From NCBI GenBank assembly GCA_964368495.1, contig CAYJAJ010000008.1, forward strand, positions 1 to 64,000: DNA of 64,000 bases, in the 5' to 3' direction. Position 1 is the stretch's first letter. Every line of letters begins with the position of its first letter. Below are positions 1 through 9,982 of the stretch, piece by piece. The notes below the pieces were generated by a model, which saw only the letters and a list, made by a program, of their open reading frames with translations, ran no database searches and was not told the origin of the DNA. The stretch comes from CALVGQ01 sp964368495. Lineage in GTDB: Bacteria > Bacillota_I > Bacilli_A > Erysipelotrichales > Erysipelotrichaceae. The position numbers and the translations under genes were made by a program.

Positions 1-3000
1 CCTGCTAAATCACCTGTTCCACGAACTAAATAATCACCCATAGAAGGAATGCCTGCTTCTGCAGTTACTTTAAAGGTCGTTGATGCACCATTATAATATA
101 ACGTTAGTTGATCAATATTAAACCATTCATTATCAACACTTGCATCAGCTGCATCCAGTAAAGAATCATCTAAAAACTCTGCTGGAATTCGAATTTGTTT
201 TAAATTATAGCGACTAGCTGATTGATCAAAAGTTGCACTATAATCAACATTATTAATTCTTGAAGAATATAAATCTGGTGATCCACCATCAGTACGATTC
301 CAAGCATTTAATACATAAGTATCAGCATCAGGTGTAATATTTTGTATTAAGCCACCATTTGTAGTATCTTCATAATCATAATGTGACGTAGTATTGCTTG
401 TTACTGAGTATCCTGCTGCAAAAGGTATACGATATCCTTGCATGTAAGCAGAATCAGTTTCATTACGGTACTCATATCCATAATCAGTTGATTGTACTTG
501 ACTCGTATGATTTCTTGCATCGGCAACACTTTCTCCTTTGATAGAGAATATTTTACCCCAAGTTTCAATATCGCTTGCAGTAATTGCCCCAAAATCATAA
601 GCCTCTTTAGTTTCATCATAATCGCTGTATTCACGAGCATAATCACCATTACCTGGAATATCCTTTAAAATTATTGTATATCCATAAGGCATGCTGTAAG
701 TATACGTCCATGAACTATCGAATTCTATTTCATTTGCAGCAGTAGCACTTTCACCTTTATCTACATATTTAAATATTACATTAAAAGTACCATCAGCATC
801 TTTTAAAGCATCAATTTCAGCACGAGTATAGGTTTTAACTTCATCACCTTTTGCATTATCTGTACTTTTTTCATAAAAAGTAATCGATTCAATATGCTCG
901 GTAATGTCTTTCTTTAACACTAATTCATTAGTTAAGAAAGCATAATTAATACTATCGTCATCCCCAACACGTTTGGTATTTTTTGGGAATACTCCATTTA
1001 ATTCAACATAATCTACAAATGGTGTTTTTCCCCACCAATCTGGATAATCCTGATAGTATTTGCCACTATTGTGAACACCACTTAACGTAACATACTGTGA
1101 ATAATCCCAATATGGACTATCGTGGTCAAGCCCTCTTGTTTTTTCACCGCTATAAAATGCAGTAGAATATTGATAACGATCCCCAAACTGAAGATTCGTG
1201 TTTGCTTCTGTTTGAGTACTAGTTAAAACCCCTATACTCAATTTCGGACTATCATCTAATGATACGATGGTATGTGCAGTAGACTTTAATCCTCTAGCTT
1301 GCCATTCATTGTCTACATAGCTATAACCACTATAATACCATGCACGATATTTATTCCAAAATGACCAATGAGATTGTGGACTCGTATCCCCATCATCATT
1401 TCTTACCTTCGCTTGTGCAGCATCAGCCCCTCTATCTTTAGGTGTTGTAACAAGTTCACTTGTTACAACTGCTGTAGCAGTACCGTGTTTATAGTAACGT
1501 CCAGTTACTTCAATCATATATTTAGTAGCTTGTAAGTTTTCAACATAATCAGTTCCAAAATCTGCTGTATTAGCTTCTATTTCTGTCCCTTGTTCTTGAT
1601 TAATTGTTAAGTTGAAAACAACATTGGTTACTGGATTAATAGCTGCATAATCCGTATTTGGTGATTTATATAAATCACTATAATCACTACCAGTAATTTC
1701 ATCAAATTGATTCGCTTCATCACCCAATAAATTCACTCTAAAGAACTTATTTCCATCCGCGTCTAGTTCTACACTATTCTTAGAATTCGCAAGAATAGTC
1801 GCGTTGTCCATCGTTCTTTCACTACCATCTTCGTAAGTTATCGTTATGCTATTTATAAATGGCAATGTTTCATCTTTCACCTTCAAATAATAAGCATCAA
1901 ATAAATCAGATGGTAATTCCATATCCATCTGTACATCAACAGCTGTATTAAATGATTCAGGATAAACATAATTCATTGATTGGTGTTCTTGCGATACAAC
2001 TTTTGCTCCAGTATTATCTACAGGAGTATCTGTTTTAACATTGAGATATTGTCTAAAGTCTAACATGTATGATCCAATAGATTTATATCCAACATCTAAT
2101 TCTTGATTATCATTAAACCATGCTCTACCACTGCTTCTGTAATAATAACGCACATGTTCATGTGAAGTAGAAACTCTATCAAAACGCACATCTGTGTTTG
2201 TTATATCATCAGGATTATCATTATATCCAGATACTAGAATTGTATCAAAATACATTTTACTCGTTAAAACATGCGCATAATCCTTTTCAATCATTTTTGT
2301 ATCATCACTATCGATTCCGCCTAAGTAATTAATTGATGTTGCCGATAAATAATTGTTTGTTCCAAAATCAGAGTCAACAAAACCATGGAAATCAATATAT
2401 GTATCTTCCACTAAGTAATCATTAACACCTAAATTTTTACCATTTAATACTAATTTATTAACATTAAAAATACCATTGGCTCTAAGTAATTGTTCACTAA
2501 TTACATATTCACCATTTCCATCAACACTAATAATTTCTCCATTTAAGTTCAATGTGTTATCCGCTTGATTATAATTCATTGTTGCCTTCATCTCTGCACT
2601 ATCAGCATCATATAAATCAATTTTTATAAAATTTGCAAATTGATTAATTACATTTTCACTAATGTGAATAGACGTTGTATGAAAACCAGTATTTTCTTCA
2701 CCAGGTATACTAGTTTTATCAGTAACTGGAATTAATACCTCAACATCAACATCATCTAAAATAGCACCACTGTTGTTTTTCATCGTAACAATGTACTTAA
2801 AGTCACGATCATAAGGAACAGCTAGACTATATAAATTGCCATCTGTACTTTGTACACTCGCACTTGCTACAGAAGGCGTATTTTCTGCATAAAATGCGTT
2901 CGCATGAATATCAAGTGATGGTTTTGCAACATCAAGTTTTGCGATGACTTCAGATGACATATGTTGTAAATTAATGTTGTTTGGCTTAAACAACATTGTT

Positions 3001-6000
3001 GCATCCAAATCCTCATACCAGTCAGCTACTCCATTCATTTCAACAACCAGCTGTTCACCTGTTCCAGAAGGCTCACCATAAAGTATATCAACGTCGACGC
3101 GCATGTACTTAAGTATTTCAATTTCAGATCCCAAATCAGCTTTCGTTATATGATAACGTCCATCTGCTGATTTTTTTAAGTCAGTCACTGCAATGACTTT
3201 TGCAGGTGTATCTACTTCAGGATCTTGATCCCAATTAAAAAACTGAATTTCTGATATACTTCCTACATCTAATAAATTAGCTGAGAAATAAATATCTTGA
3301 GTATCGAAACCTTTAATTACTTGTTCTCCATCACGATTTACACCTTTATCACCCACACTACTTGACAAATCAAAGCTCAAGTAATTATCAACAGCACCTG
3401 ATTTCGAGTTATTAGCGAAGAAGAAGCGGTATCCTGCTTCATCGCTTTTATTTGTCGCCGCTAAGAAATTTGTACTAATCGTTGGAGTGTTTAATCCAGA
3501 ATAAACACCTTTATCTAAACTTTGTCCACTTAACTCTGGTTTAATAGCTTCTACAGAAATTGTTGCAGTATCGCTTATATAACCATCAACAGCTCCAATG
3601 TCATCCCCCTCAGAATACATAAAACCAGTAGGAGTAATGACAGTTGAAGTATTAACTGTACCACGCACCATTACAAAGCGCTCTTCATCCAGTGGTACAT
3701 TGGCATTGAATTTATTAAACACGATTTCGAAGTTTTTTAAGTAATCTAAATCGCCAAAGTTTGCTGCTGATAAATAATACACTTCATTAGTTTCATCATA
3801 ACTTAATGATGAAAAAGGAATAGTATTTACATTATTGCCTTCACCATAAAGAAGAAGTTCCTTAATTTCTCCAGATTCTGCTAATGCCTTAGAAATAACA
3901 ATATTATCGACAATTAAACCAATTGCTCTTTCTGGTTGATTTCCTGTTTTTATAACTGTAATCAAATCTCCAGACCCAAACAACAATGGGGCCATCCATG
4001 AATCTGAGTCATTTGCTAGTTGATATCTAAATCCTAAATTAGATTCTCCTATTTCTCCATCCGTCTCTTTTGCAAAAACAATAGGATCAACATTTGAATC
4101 ATATGATTCAACCACAATCAAAGGATTCCCCGGCAAAGTAGAAAGTGATGCTGTATCAGTTTCTCCAGATAATTCAGTAACTGCATAATCTTCTTTGTTA
4201 CGTGTTTCTAATGTAAAGTTGTGGTACCACCATTCATAATGTGTTTGCGCGGTATTCAAGTAAGTTTTCTTCGTTCTAGGAATACCTACAATTTCAATTT
4301 CTCCATCAAAAGTTTTGCTTTGCATCATTTTATCTGCAAAGTGAATTCTAATATTGTTATTGAATGAAGGTTGTCCATTAACACTAGTTGTAATTGTTGC
4401 CGTATATACTACATAGTCTGATGTATTTTCGGTCTCACTAAAAGTACCTAGACTTAAATAATTATTTTCATTGGTGCCAAATTGTCCAGTTAAAATATTT
4501 GACGAATCATCATTAAACCAATCCGATAAATTTGGATTAGGATTATCTGCACTTTTGTTCATCTTTATTTTTACAGATTTCAATTCAAAATCTTCAGGTA
4601 CTTCATCCTCTATGTATGCACTAAAAATTGGAATATTTCCTTCATTAGTAATGTCCCCAATATAATAGCTACCCAAAGTATCTACTCCAACTTGAGTAGT
4701 TTCTAATCTGTTTCCTAAGCCATCTTTTACATATTTACTAATTGAAAGCCCAGTTTCACGGAAACTAAATTGGAATGGACTGCTGTAGTTTTTTGACCAT
4801 CCAAAGCTCTCACCATAGAAAATCGTCGCAATTGTAGTCCCTGAAATATAGGCATTATGCTTATCTTCCGTTACATTTGTTGGAAAAGGAACACAAATAT
4901 AATAAGTAAGTGTATCCCCAGGAGATACTGGTGTATCTACCTCAATATTAACAACAATATCTCTACTATCAGTAACTGCATAACCCAAAGTCGGAGCAGT
5001 AATAGTCGACAAGTCATTTAAGTCCCAGGTATCTTGAGTAGCTTGTTCTACAGCATTGATATCATAAACAAGCACACCGCCCTCATTATAAACACCACGA
5101 TATGTTTCATCTCGAATTCCAGGTGTTGGATTAGCAATAATATTCCCAGTTCCATCATCAATCCATTCCATTATATGGGCATCCAACATTCCATAGCCAT
5201 GTTCTACTTCATTAGTTAAATCCAATGAGAATTGAAAATGTGTGAATTTTGCATTTTCATCAGTAGATTCATTAGCGATTTCAACTTTATATGTTGCATA
5301 ATTATATTTATCCCAAATCGCTGGATTAGGTGATTGCATGTCACTAATGTTTACATCCCATTGCAAGTTAGAGTTGATAACTACATAATCATCTGTTTCA
5401 CCAGCTCCAACAGGAATATTGAAATCTACTTTTTCAGAAACCCCTCCAACAACAAAAGTTTCATAATATACCCCAGCTAACGCTGTTAAACGAATCCCTT
5501 CTGGCAAGTTAGGCCCATAAGCGCTTAAATTCATTGTGATTTGAGCTCCTACTTCCGGTGTAACTTGAGCATTTCGACCTACTATTGTAAATGACCCTAT
5601 CTCGTATTTATCTGTTTGTGGAACATAGTCAAAACTTCCAGCAGATATTATATTGGCTCTTAACCCACTTAATGGGACCCCTTCTGCATCCTTTTGATCT
5701 ACAGGCACATCGTTTGCATCATAAGTAATTACAGGATTCCCAGTATCATCAAAATAAATAAATGGTAAACTAATTGTTAAGTTAATCCCCTCTGCACGCC
5801 CTGCATTAAAACCATCCTCATTTGCCGTTAAGGATACTGTCACATATTCAGAAGAACTAATAACAGAAGCTCGTTCTCCAGCAACAATAACATCCGATGA
5901 CACTGTTCTCCATACTAAAGATATTGGTGGTACATCTGGATCGTTGATAGCCTCAGCACCCAATTTTGGTGCGGGTGCAAACAATGCACTTGGTGTCGTG

Positions 6001-6467
6001 CTTTCACTTGATGGAACACTTGTACTTGGTGTCGTACTTGAACTAGACACATCCCCACTAGTTATGATAGAGCTTGGTGTCGTTTCATTAACGCTAGAAG
6101 AACTCGTTATATCACCAGTACTCTCACTAGATACAACACTCGTACCATCACTTGTTACAACACTGGTACCATCACTTGATTCTACGCTCGTACTGACAGT
6201 TACACTGCTTATTGAACTTTCAATAGAGCTAGTTTGTGATTGCGTTGTAAAAGTCGTTGGTTCAACTGTTGTTGTCTCAGTAGTCCCACTTGTGTTTGCA
6301 GGTGGGGTCACATCAGGACCATCCGCCTCATTCTCTAAATTATTTGCAATTATATTTGTGGATAAATATTCACTAATTGTATCAGAATAAGCCTCTGCAT
6401 TTATACTTGTAAATATAAGTATAATCGCTAGTGAAACCCTCATAAAAACATTAATAATTTTTTTCAT
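1..6467 (-). CDS. Giant secreted adhesin-like surface protein, 3' end outside the window
   Basis: An open frame runs without a stop from an ATG at 6467 to the window edge, giving 2155 residues with no C-terminus in view. Residues 1-25 form a signal peptide (MKKI, then a hydrophobic stretch ending near AEA). Residues about 55-170 are a Ser/Thr-rich low-complexity stalk with short repeats such as SDGTSVV. After that come extracellular beta-rich modules rich in Asp, Asn, Tyr, Ser and Thr, with almost no Cys. I recognise no specific domain family. The architecture fits a cell-wall adhesin whose anchor would lie beyond position 1. A class B sortase gene is divergent from it. Function in adhesion is inference; that it is exported and very large is seen directly. 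Confidence 0.85.
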   Translation of the reverse strand, partial: MKKIINVFMRVSLAIILIFTSINAEAYSDTISEYLSTNIIANNLENEADGPDVTPPANTSGTTETTTVEPTTFTTQSQTSSIESSISSVTVSTSVESSDGTSVVTSDGTSVVSSESTGDITSSSSVNETTPSSIITSGDVSSSSTTPSTSVPSSESTTPSALFAPAPKLGAEAINDPDVPPISLVWRTVSSDVIVAGERASVISSSEYVTVSLTANEDGFNAGRAEGINLTISLPFIYFDDTGNPVITYDANDVPVDQKDAEGVPLSGLRANIISAGSFDYVPQTDKYEIGSFTIVGRNAQVTPEVGAQITMNLSAYGPNLPEGIRLTALAGVYYETFVVGGVSEKVDFNIPVGAGETDDYVVINSNLQWDVNISDMQSPNPAIWDKYNYATYKVEIANESTDENAKFTHFQFSLDLTNEVEHGYGMLDAHIMEWIDDGTGNIIANPTPGIRDETYRGVYNEGGVLVYDINAVEQATQDTWDLNDLSTITAPTLGYAVTDSRDIVVNIEVDTPVSPGDTLTYYICVPFPTNVTEDKHNAYISGTTIATIFYGESFGWSKNYSSPFQFSFRETGLSISKYVKDGLGNRLETTQVGVDTLGSYYIGDITNEGNIPIFSAYIEDEVPEDFELKSVKIKMNKSADNPNPNLSDWFNDDSSNILTGQFGTNENNYLSLGTFSETENTSDYVVYTATITTSVNGQPSFNNNIRIHFADKMMQSKTFDGEIEIVGIPRTKKTYLNTAQTHYEWWYHNFTLETRNKEDYAVTELSGETDTASLSTLPGNPLIVVESYDSNVDPIVFAKETDGEIGESNLGFRYQLANDSDSWMAPLLFGSGDLITVIKTGNQPERAIGLIVDNIVISKALAESGEIKELLLYGEGNNVNTIPFSSLSYDETNEVYYLSAANFGDLDYLKNFEIVFNKFNANVPLDEERFVMVRGTVNTSTVITPTGFMYSEGDDIGAVDGYISDTATISVEAIKPELSGQSLDKGVYSGLNTPTISTNFLAATNKSDEAGYRFFFANNSKSGAVDNYLSFDLSSSVGDKGVNRDGEQVIKGFDTQDIYFSANLLDVGSISEIQFFNWDQDPEVDTPAKVIAVTDLKKSADGRYHITKADLGSEIEILKYMRVDVDILYGEPSGTGEQLVVEMNGVADWYEDLDATMLFKPNNINLQHMSSEVIAKLDVAKPSLDIHANAFYAENTPSVASASVQSTDGNLYSLAVPYDRDFKYIVTMKNNSGAILDDVDVEVLIPVTDKTSIPGEENTGFHTTSIHISENVINQFANFIKIDLYDADSAEMKATMNYNQADNTLNLNGEIISVDGNGEYVISEQLLRANGIFNVNKLVLNGKNLGVNDYLVEDTYIDFHGFVDSDFGTNNYLSATSINYLGGIDSDDTKMIEKDYAHVLTSKMYFDTILVSGYNDNPDDITNTDVRFDRVSTSHEHVRYYYRSSGRAWFNDNQELDVGYKSIGSYMLDFRQYLNVKTDTPVDNTGAKVVSQEHQSMNYVYPESFNTAVDVQMDMELPSDLFDAYYLKVKDETLPFINSITITYEDGSERTMDNATILANSKNSVELDADGNKFFRVNLLGDEANQFDEITGSDYSDLYKSPNTDYAAINPVTNVVFNLTINQEQGTEIEANTADFGTDYVENLQATKYMIEVTGRYYKHGTATAVVTSELVTTPKDRGADAAQAKVRNDDGDTSPQSHWSFWNKYRAWYYSGYSYVDNEWQARGLKSTAHTIVSLDDSPKLSIGVLTSTQTEANTNLQFGDRYQYSTAFYSGEKTRGLDHDSPYWDYSQYVTLSGVHNSGKYYQDYPDWWGKTPFVDYVELNGVFPKNTKRVGDDDSINYAFLTNELVLKKDITEHIESITFYEKSTDNAKGDEVKTYTRAEIDALKDADGTFNVIFKYVDKGESATAANEIEFDSSWTYTYSMPYGYTIILKDIPGNGDYAREYSDYDETKEAYDFGAITASDIETWGKIFSIKGESVADARNHTSQVQSTDYGYEYRNETDSAYMQGYRIPFAAGYSVTSNTTSHYDYEDTTNGGLIQNITPDADTYVLNAWNRTDGGSPDLYSSRINNVDYSATFDQSASRYNLKQIRIPAEFLDDSLLDAADASVDNEWFNIDQLTLYYNGASTTFKVTAEAGIPSMGDYLVRGTGDLA

Positions 6468-6714
6468 ATATACCCCACTTTTTCTAGCGCTAAGCATATG
6501 AATCCCTATATGAAAACTTTATCATATTTCCCTTATTTTTACAATGTAATGATTTTACGTGAAAAACTTGATATATCTTAGATTTTCAGCCACTATTGTC
6601 ATGTATTCGATTACTTTACTTTCCACTTTTCTTACCATTTCAACTCTTTTATTATCATTGTTATTGACGATACAAATTTTATGTGGTTCAATACGATATG
6701 AAGTGAGGGTGATT

Positions 6715-7443
6715 ATGAACAAACTTAATATACTGTTAATCATATTTATAGCTGTTTTTTTATTTTCATCTTATCAGTTTTACACTGAATACACGATGTC
6801 CCAAGACGATATCAAAAATTTTGATGAAATAAATAAAATTTATCAAGAATATCAAGAAAATAATGAGTCTGATGAAAGCCCTATAACACCGTTAATTTAT
6901 GAAAATGATGATGTCGTAGGTTGGGTTAGTATCGAAAATACTTTATTAGATTATCCTGTAATGCATACTCCAGAAAACCCTGAATATTACATTAGAAGAA
7001 ACTTCTATAAAGAATATTCCGCAAGTGGTACGCCATTTATCGCTGAAGGATGTACCCTTGAGCCACGAAGTGATCAACTAATTATCTACAGCCACAACAA
7101 TCGCAATGGGACGATGTTTGGTTCCTTAACAAAGTATGATGACTATCAATATTATCAAGAAAACAAAGAAATATACCTAACAATCCATGATCAAGAAGAA
7201 ACCTATGAAATATTTGCAGTAATCTATCTTGATGTAACTGTTGATAACGGACACTTAGAATTTTATAATTTTATTAACGCCAGTAGTGAAGAACAATATC
7301 ATTCTTACATCGATTCACTTAAACAACAAAGCATTTATGATACTGATGTCGATGTTAACTACGGCGATAAGCTTTTAACATTGGCAGCTTGTAGCTATCA
7401 TAGTGAAAATGGACGCTTAATCGTTGTTGCAAAAAAAATCTAA
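6715..7443 (+). CDS. Class B-type sortase
   Basis: A 242-residue membrane-anchored transpeptidase that attaches exported proteins to the wall or joins pilin-like subunits. One N-terminal membrane segment (residues about 5-20) is followed by the sortase barrel. The catalytic triad is visible: His127 in YSHNN, Cys226 in TLAACSYH, and Arg234 in ENGRLIVVA. The TLxxC and following SENGR match class B rather than class A. The frame stays open upstream to 6559, but the AGTGAGGG site before the ATG at 6715 decides the start. The gene is divergent from the giant surface protein, the obvious candidate substrate, although the sorting signal of that protein is out of view. Confidence 0.9.
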   Translation: MNKLNILLIIFIAVFLFSSYQFYTEYTMSQDDIKNFDEINKIYQEYQENNESDESPITPLIYENDDVVGWVSIENTLLDYPVMHTPENPEYYIRRNFYKEYSASGTPFIAEGCTLEPRSDQLIIYSHNNRNGTMFGSLTKYDDYQYYQENKEIYLTIHDQEETYEIFAVIYLDVTVDNGHLEFYNFINASSEEQYHSYIDSLKQQSIYDTDVDVNYGDKLLTLAACSYHSENGRLIVVAKKI

Positions 7444-7505
7444 TTTACTCAAAACTCTTTTCTTGTAACAGTTAACCTTCTCATCTTAACTAATGAATAC
7501 AATAA

Positions 7506-7539
7506 AAAAAGTTGTTTCTTCCTATAGAGACAACTTTTT
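7506..7539. terminator. Bidirectional terminator between sortase and yebC
   Basis: A 14-bp stem (AAAAAGTTGTTTCT paired with AGAGACAACTTTTT, one wobble) has a 6-nt loop and A/T runs on both sides. It lies between two convergent genes and can serve both. Confidence 0.8.
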
Positions 7540-7566
7540 GTTACAATTCAAAGAATTTTTAAACAA

Positions 7567-8289
7567 TTACTCTTCTACATTGTGATATATTTTTTGAACA
7601 TCATCTACTTCATTAAGTAGCATTAATAAACGATCCCAAAGCTCTTTTTCTTCCTCACCGCTTACTTTTACATATTCATTTGGTAGCATTGTAATTTCGC
7701 ATACATCAAATTCAACATTCTCCCCTAAAACTTCAGTAATCGCAACTTGCGCTTTATGAAAGTCAGTTGATTCAGTATAAACACTCATTATTTTATCTTC
7801 AACTTCTAAATCAGTTACATTCACATCAGCCATGATTAAAGCTTCTAACATGCCTTCTTCATCTTCGTATGTAAATGAAAAAACCCCTACACTTTCATAG
7901 CTATGCGAAACACTTCCACCAACTCCAAGTTTACAGTGCGACTTATTAAAACACGTTTTCACTGAACTTAATGAACGATTTGTATTATCTGTTAAACAAT
8001 CAATAATAATTGTCGCATCTCCAGGACCAAATCCTTCATAACGAACTGAATCATAGTTTTCTCCAGCTCCACCTTTTGCCTTTTCAATCGCTCTTTTAAT
8101 CACATCAGCAGGCACTTGATTAGCTTTTGCTTCTTGAATTTTTCTTTTCAATCCTTGATTCATCTCAGGATCAGGCACCCCTGCCTTTGCCGCCATGTAT
8201 AATTCCTTACCATAGCGAGAATATAATTTTGATTTTGCTGCAGCAGTTTTTGCCATTGATGCAGCACGGACCTCATGTGCACGTCCCAT
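7567..8289 (-). CDS. yebC: YebC/PmpR (TACO1) family protein
   Basis: A 240-residue protein beginning MGRAHEVRAASMAKT, the hallmark N-terminus of the YebC family. Members act as transcriptional regulators or, as shown more recently for several, as translation factors that help ribosomes through polyproline stretches. Length matches the family. A GTG 12 bases upstream (8301) is part of the AAAGGTGG ribosome site, so the ATG at 8289 is the start. It sits downstream of purF on the same strand, with about 85 bases between. Confidence 0.93.
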   Translation of the reverse strand: MGRAHEVRAASMAKTAAAKSKLYSRYGKELYMAAKAGVPDPEMNQGLKRKIQEAKANQVPADVIKRAIEKAKGGAGENYDSVRYEGFGPGDATIIIDCLTDNTNRSLSSVKTCFNKSHCKLGVGGSVSHSYESVGVFSFTYEDEEGMLEALIMADVNVTDLEVEDKIMSVYTESTDFHKAQVAITEVLGENVEFDVCEITMLPNEYVKVSGEEEKELWDRLLMLLNEVDDVQKIYHNVEE

Positions 8290-8375
8290 TTCTATAACCA
8301 CCTTTCAAACATAATTATTATATCAAAACTCATCAAAATTCACAGTACTTTTTAATGATATGTAAAGCTTATAAC

Positions 8376-9776
8376 TTATACACCTTTAAGTTGCTTCTGT
8401 AAGCTATATAATGAAGTGATGTATTTACCACTAAAACATGAATCACAAATATCTTCTTTAAATGCTCTTTTCATATCTTCAATTGACAAAAATTTCAATG
8501 AATCAGCACCAATAAACTCACATAATTCATCATGGCTCATTCTTGAACTAATTAATTCTTCATAACTTGATGCATCTACCCCATAAAAGCATGGACTAAT
8601 TAATGGTGCAGATCCAATACGAACATGAACCTCAGTTGCTCCTGCATCCTTTAAAAGTTGAACGATTCTTTTTGAAGTCGTTCCACGCACAATAGAATCA
8701 TCCACCATGACTACGCTTTTTCCACTCACAATACTTGAGATTGCTGACAATTTCATACGAACACCACGCTCACGTTGTTTTTGTGTTGGTTGAATAAATG
8801 TTCTACCTACATAACGATTTTTAATTAACCCCAATTCATATGGAAGTCCACTCGCTTCGCTATATCCAATCGCTGCCGATAAACTTGAATCAGGTACACC
8901 AATAACGATATCTGCTTTTACATCATCATTTTCTGCCAATACTTGACCAGAAATGCGGCGAGCAGTATGCACGTTGATATTAGCGATGGTACTATCAGGT
9001 CTTGCAAAATAGATGTATTCCATTGCACACATTTTTCTTTGTGTTTCTGTTGTGTATTGGAATGTTTTTACCCCATCTGCAGCAATTCGAATAACTTCAC
9101 CTGGTTCAACATCTCTAATAAATTTACCATTAACGATTTCATAAGCACAAGTTTCAGAACTCACACAATAACCATCTTCAACTTTCGCAATTGAAAGTGG
9201 ACGAAGCCCGTTTTTGTCACGAATCGCATACATACAATCCTTTGTCATGATAATATATGCAAATGCGCCTTCCAATCGACTACAGGCTTTCATAATCTTT
9301 TCAACCATTGTTCCTGTTTCTTTTTGGATTAAATGAACTAAAATTTCACTGTCACTATTTCCTTGGAAAATTGATCCTTCAGCTTCAAGTTCTTGTTTTA
9401 ATTCATCAGCATTGACAATTTGTCCATTATGTACTGCACAAAAATGTCCTTGATGAGCACGAACAACTAGCGGTTGTACATTTTCGATTTGATTACTATC
9501 AGCCTTACAATAACGCACATGACCTAATGCATGAACACCACCTAAATCATTAATAATCTTGCTATTAAACACTTCGGTAAGAAGTCCTTTATTTTTAACA
9601 CATTCAATTTCAAAATTATCAGAAGAGGCAATACCACAAGCTTCTTGCCCACGATGTTGTAAAGCATGTAATCCAAAGTAAGTTAAAGAAGCCGCTTCAC
9701 TCACATTATAGATACCAAAACAACCACATTCTTCATTCAGTTTCCCATTTAAAAAATACTCTTTTTCTAACATCAT
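8376..9776 (-). CDS. purF: Amidophosphoribosyltransferase
   Basis: The first committed enzyme of purine synthesis: PRPP plus glutamine gives phosphoribosylamine. It has 466 residues. A short propeptide ends before the nucleophile Cys17 (EECGCFGIY), as in the Bacillus type. The PRPP site VVMVDDSIVRGTT lies in the C-terminal half. The cysteines expected for the structural 4Fe-4S cluster are present: one in KMCAMEY, one in ISPCFYG, and a CDSC pair near the end. It is not in a pur operon here; only yebC follows. Upstream lies a short ORF overlapping a terminator-like hairpin, which may attenuate it. Confidence 0.96.
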   Translation of the reverse strand: MMLEKEYFLNGKLNEECGCFGIYNVSEAASLTYFGLHALQHRGQEACGIASSDNFEIECVKNKGLLTEVFNSKIINDLGGVHALGHVRYCKADSNQIENVQPLVVRAHQGHFCAVHNGQIVNADELKQELEAEGSIFQGNSDSEILVHLIQKETGTMVEKIMKACSRLEGAFAYIIMTKDCMYAIRDKNGLRPLSIAKVEDGYCVSSETCAYEIVNGKFIRDVEPGEVIRIAADGVKTFQYTTETQRKMCAMEYIYFARPDSTIANINVHTARRISGQVLAENDDVKADIVIGVPDSSLSAAIGYSEASGLPYELGLIKNRYVGRTFIQPTQKQRERGVRMKLSAISSIVSGKSVVMVDDSIVRGTTSKRIVQLLKDAGATEVHVRIGSAPLISPCFYGVDASSYEELISSRMSHDELCEFIGADSLKFLSIEDMKRAFKEDICDSCFSGKYITSLYSLQKQLKGV

Positions 9777-9802
9777 ACAAAATTCTCCCTCTTCTATAAA
9801 AT

Positions 9803-9829
9803 AAAAAAACGCCGGTTTAACGTGCGCTT
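9803..9829 (-). terminator. Attenuator-like hairpin in the purF leader
   Basis: On the minus strand AAGCGC pairs with GCGTTT (6 bp, one wobble, 11-nt loop) and is followed directly by T residues. It lies between the 19-residue ORF and purF. The stem is short, so termination would be partial. Confidence 0.4.
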
Positions 9830-9876
9830 AAAAAAGAAACAATTGTTATAAATTTTATCTTTAACATTAAATTCAT
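9817..9876 (-). CDS. Putative 19-residue leader peptide upstream of purF
   Basis: An ATG at 9876 follows a full ribosome site (AAAGGAGG, 5-base spacer) and encodes 19 residues (MNLMLKIKF, then ITIVSFLSAR) before TAA. The last codons and the stop lie inside a hairpin followed by a T run, the usual geometry of a leader-peptide attenuator. The peptide is hydrophobic with no strong run of one amino acid, so the sensed signal is not obvious. A chance ORF is possible. Confidence 0.4.
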   Translation of the reverse strand: MNLMLKIKFITIVSFLSAR

Positions 9877-9921
9877 AATTGCCTCCTTTTCCTCTTTTTC
9901 TTTCAATTTAATCATCAAAAA

Positions 9922-9950
9922 AAAAAGATACATTACTATAGTATCTTTTT
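9922..9950 (-). terminator. Terminator of scpAB
   Basis: AAAAAGATAC and GTATCTTTTT form a perfect 10-bp stem with a 9-nt loop, just past the scpB stop. It separates scpAB from the purF leader. Confidence 0.75.
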
Positions 9951-9982
9951 ATAGTTTATTTTTCAACTTTTTTTTAAATTAT

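Noticed and set aside
5944..6390. 148-residue plus-strand ORF rich in Leu, Val, Ser, Thr
   Set aside because: It is the antisense reading of the Ser/Thr-repeat stalk of the giant surface protein. There is no ribosome site, and the composition follows from the repeats.
6559..6714. 52-residue hydrophobic N-terminal extension of the sortase frame
   Set aside because: No ribosome site at the upstream start. A strong site precedes the ATG at 6715, which gives a normal sortase N-terminus.
9777..9982. Purine riboswitch upstream of purF
   Set aside because: The conserved purine-aptamer loop sequences were not found. Only a short ORF and hairpin are visible.
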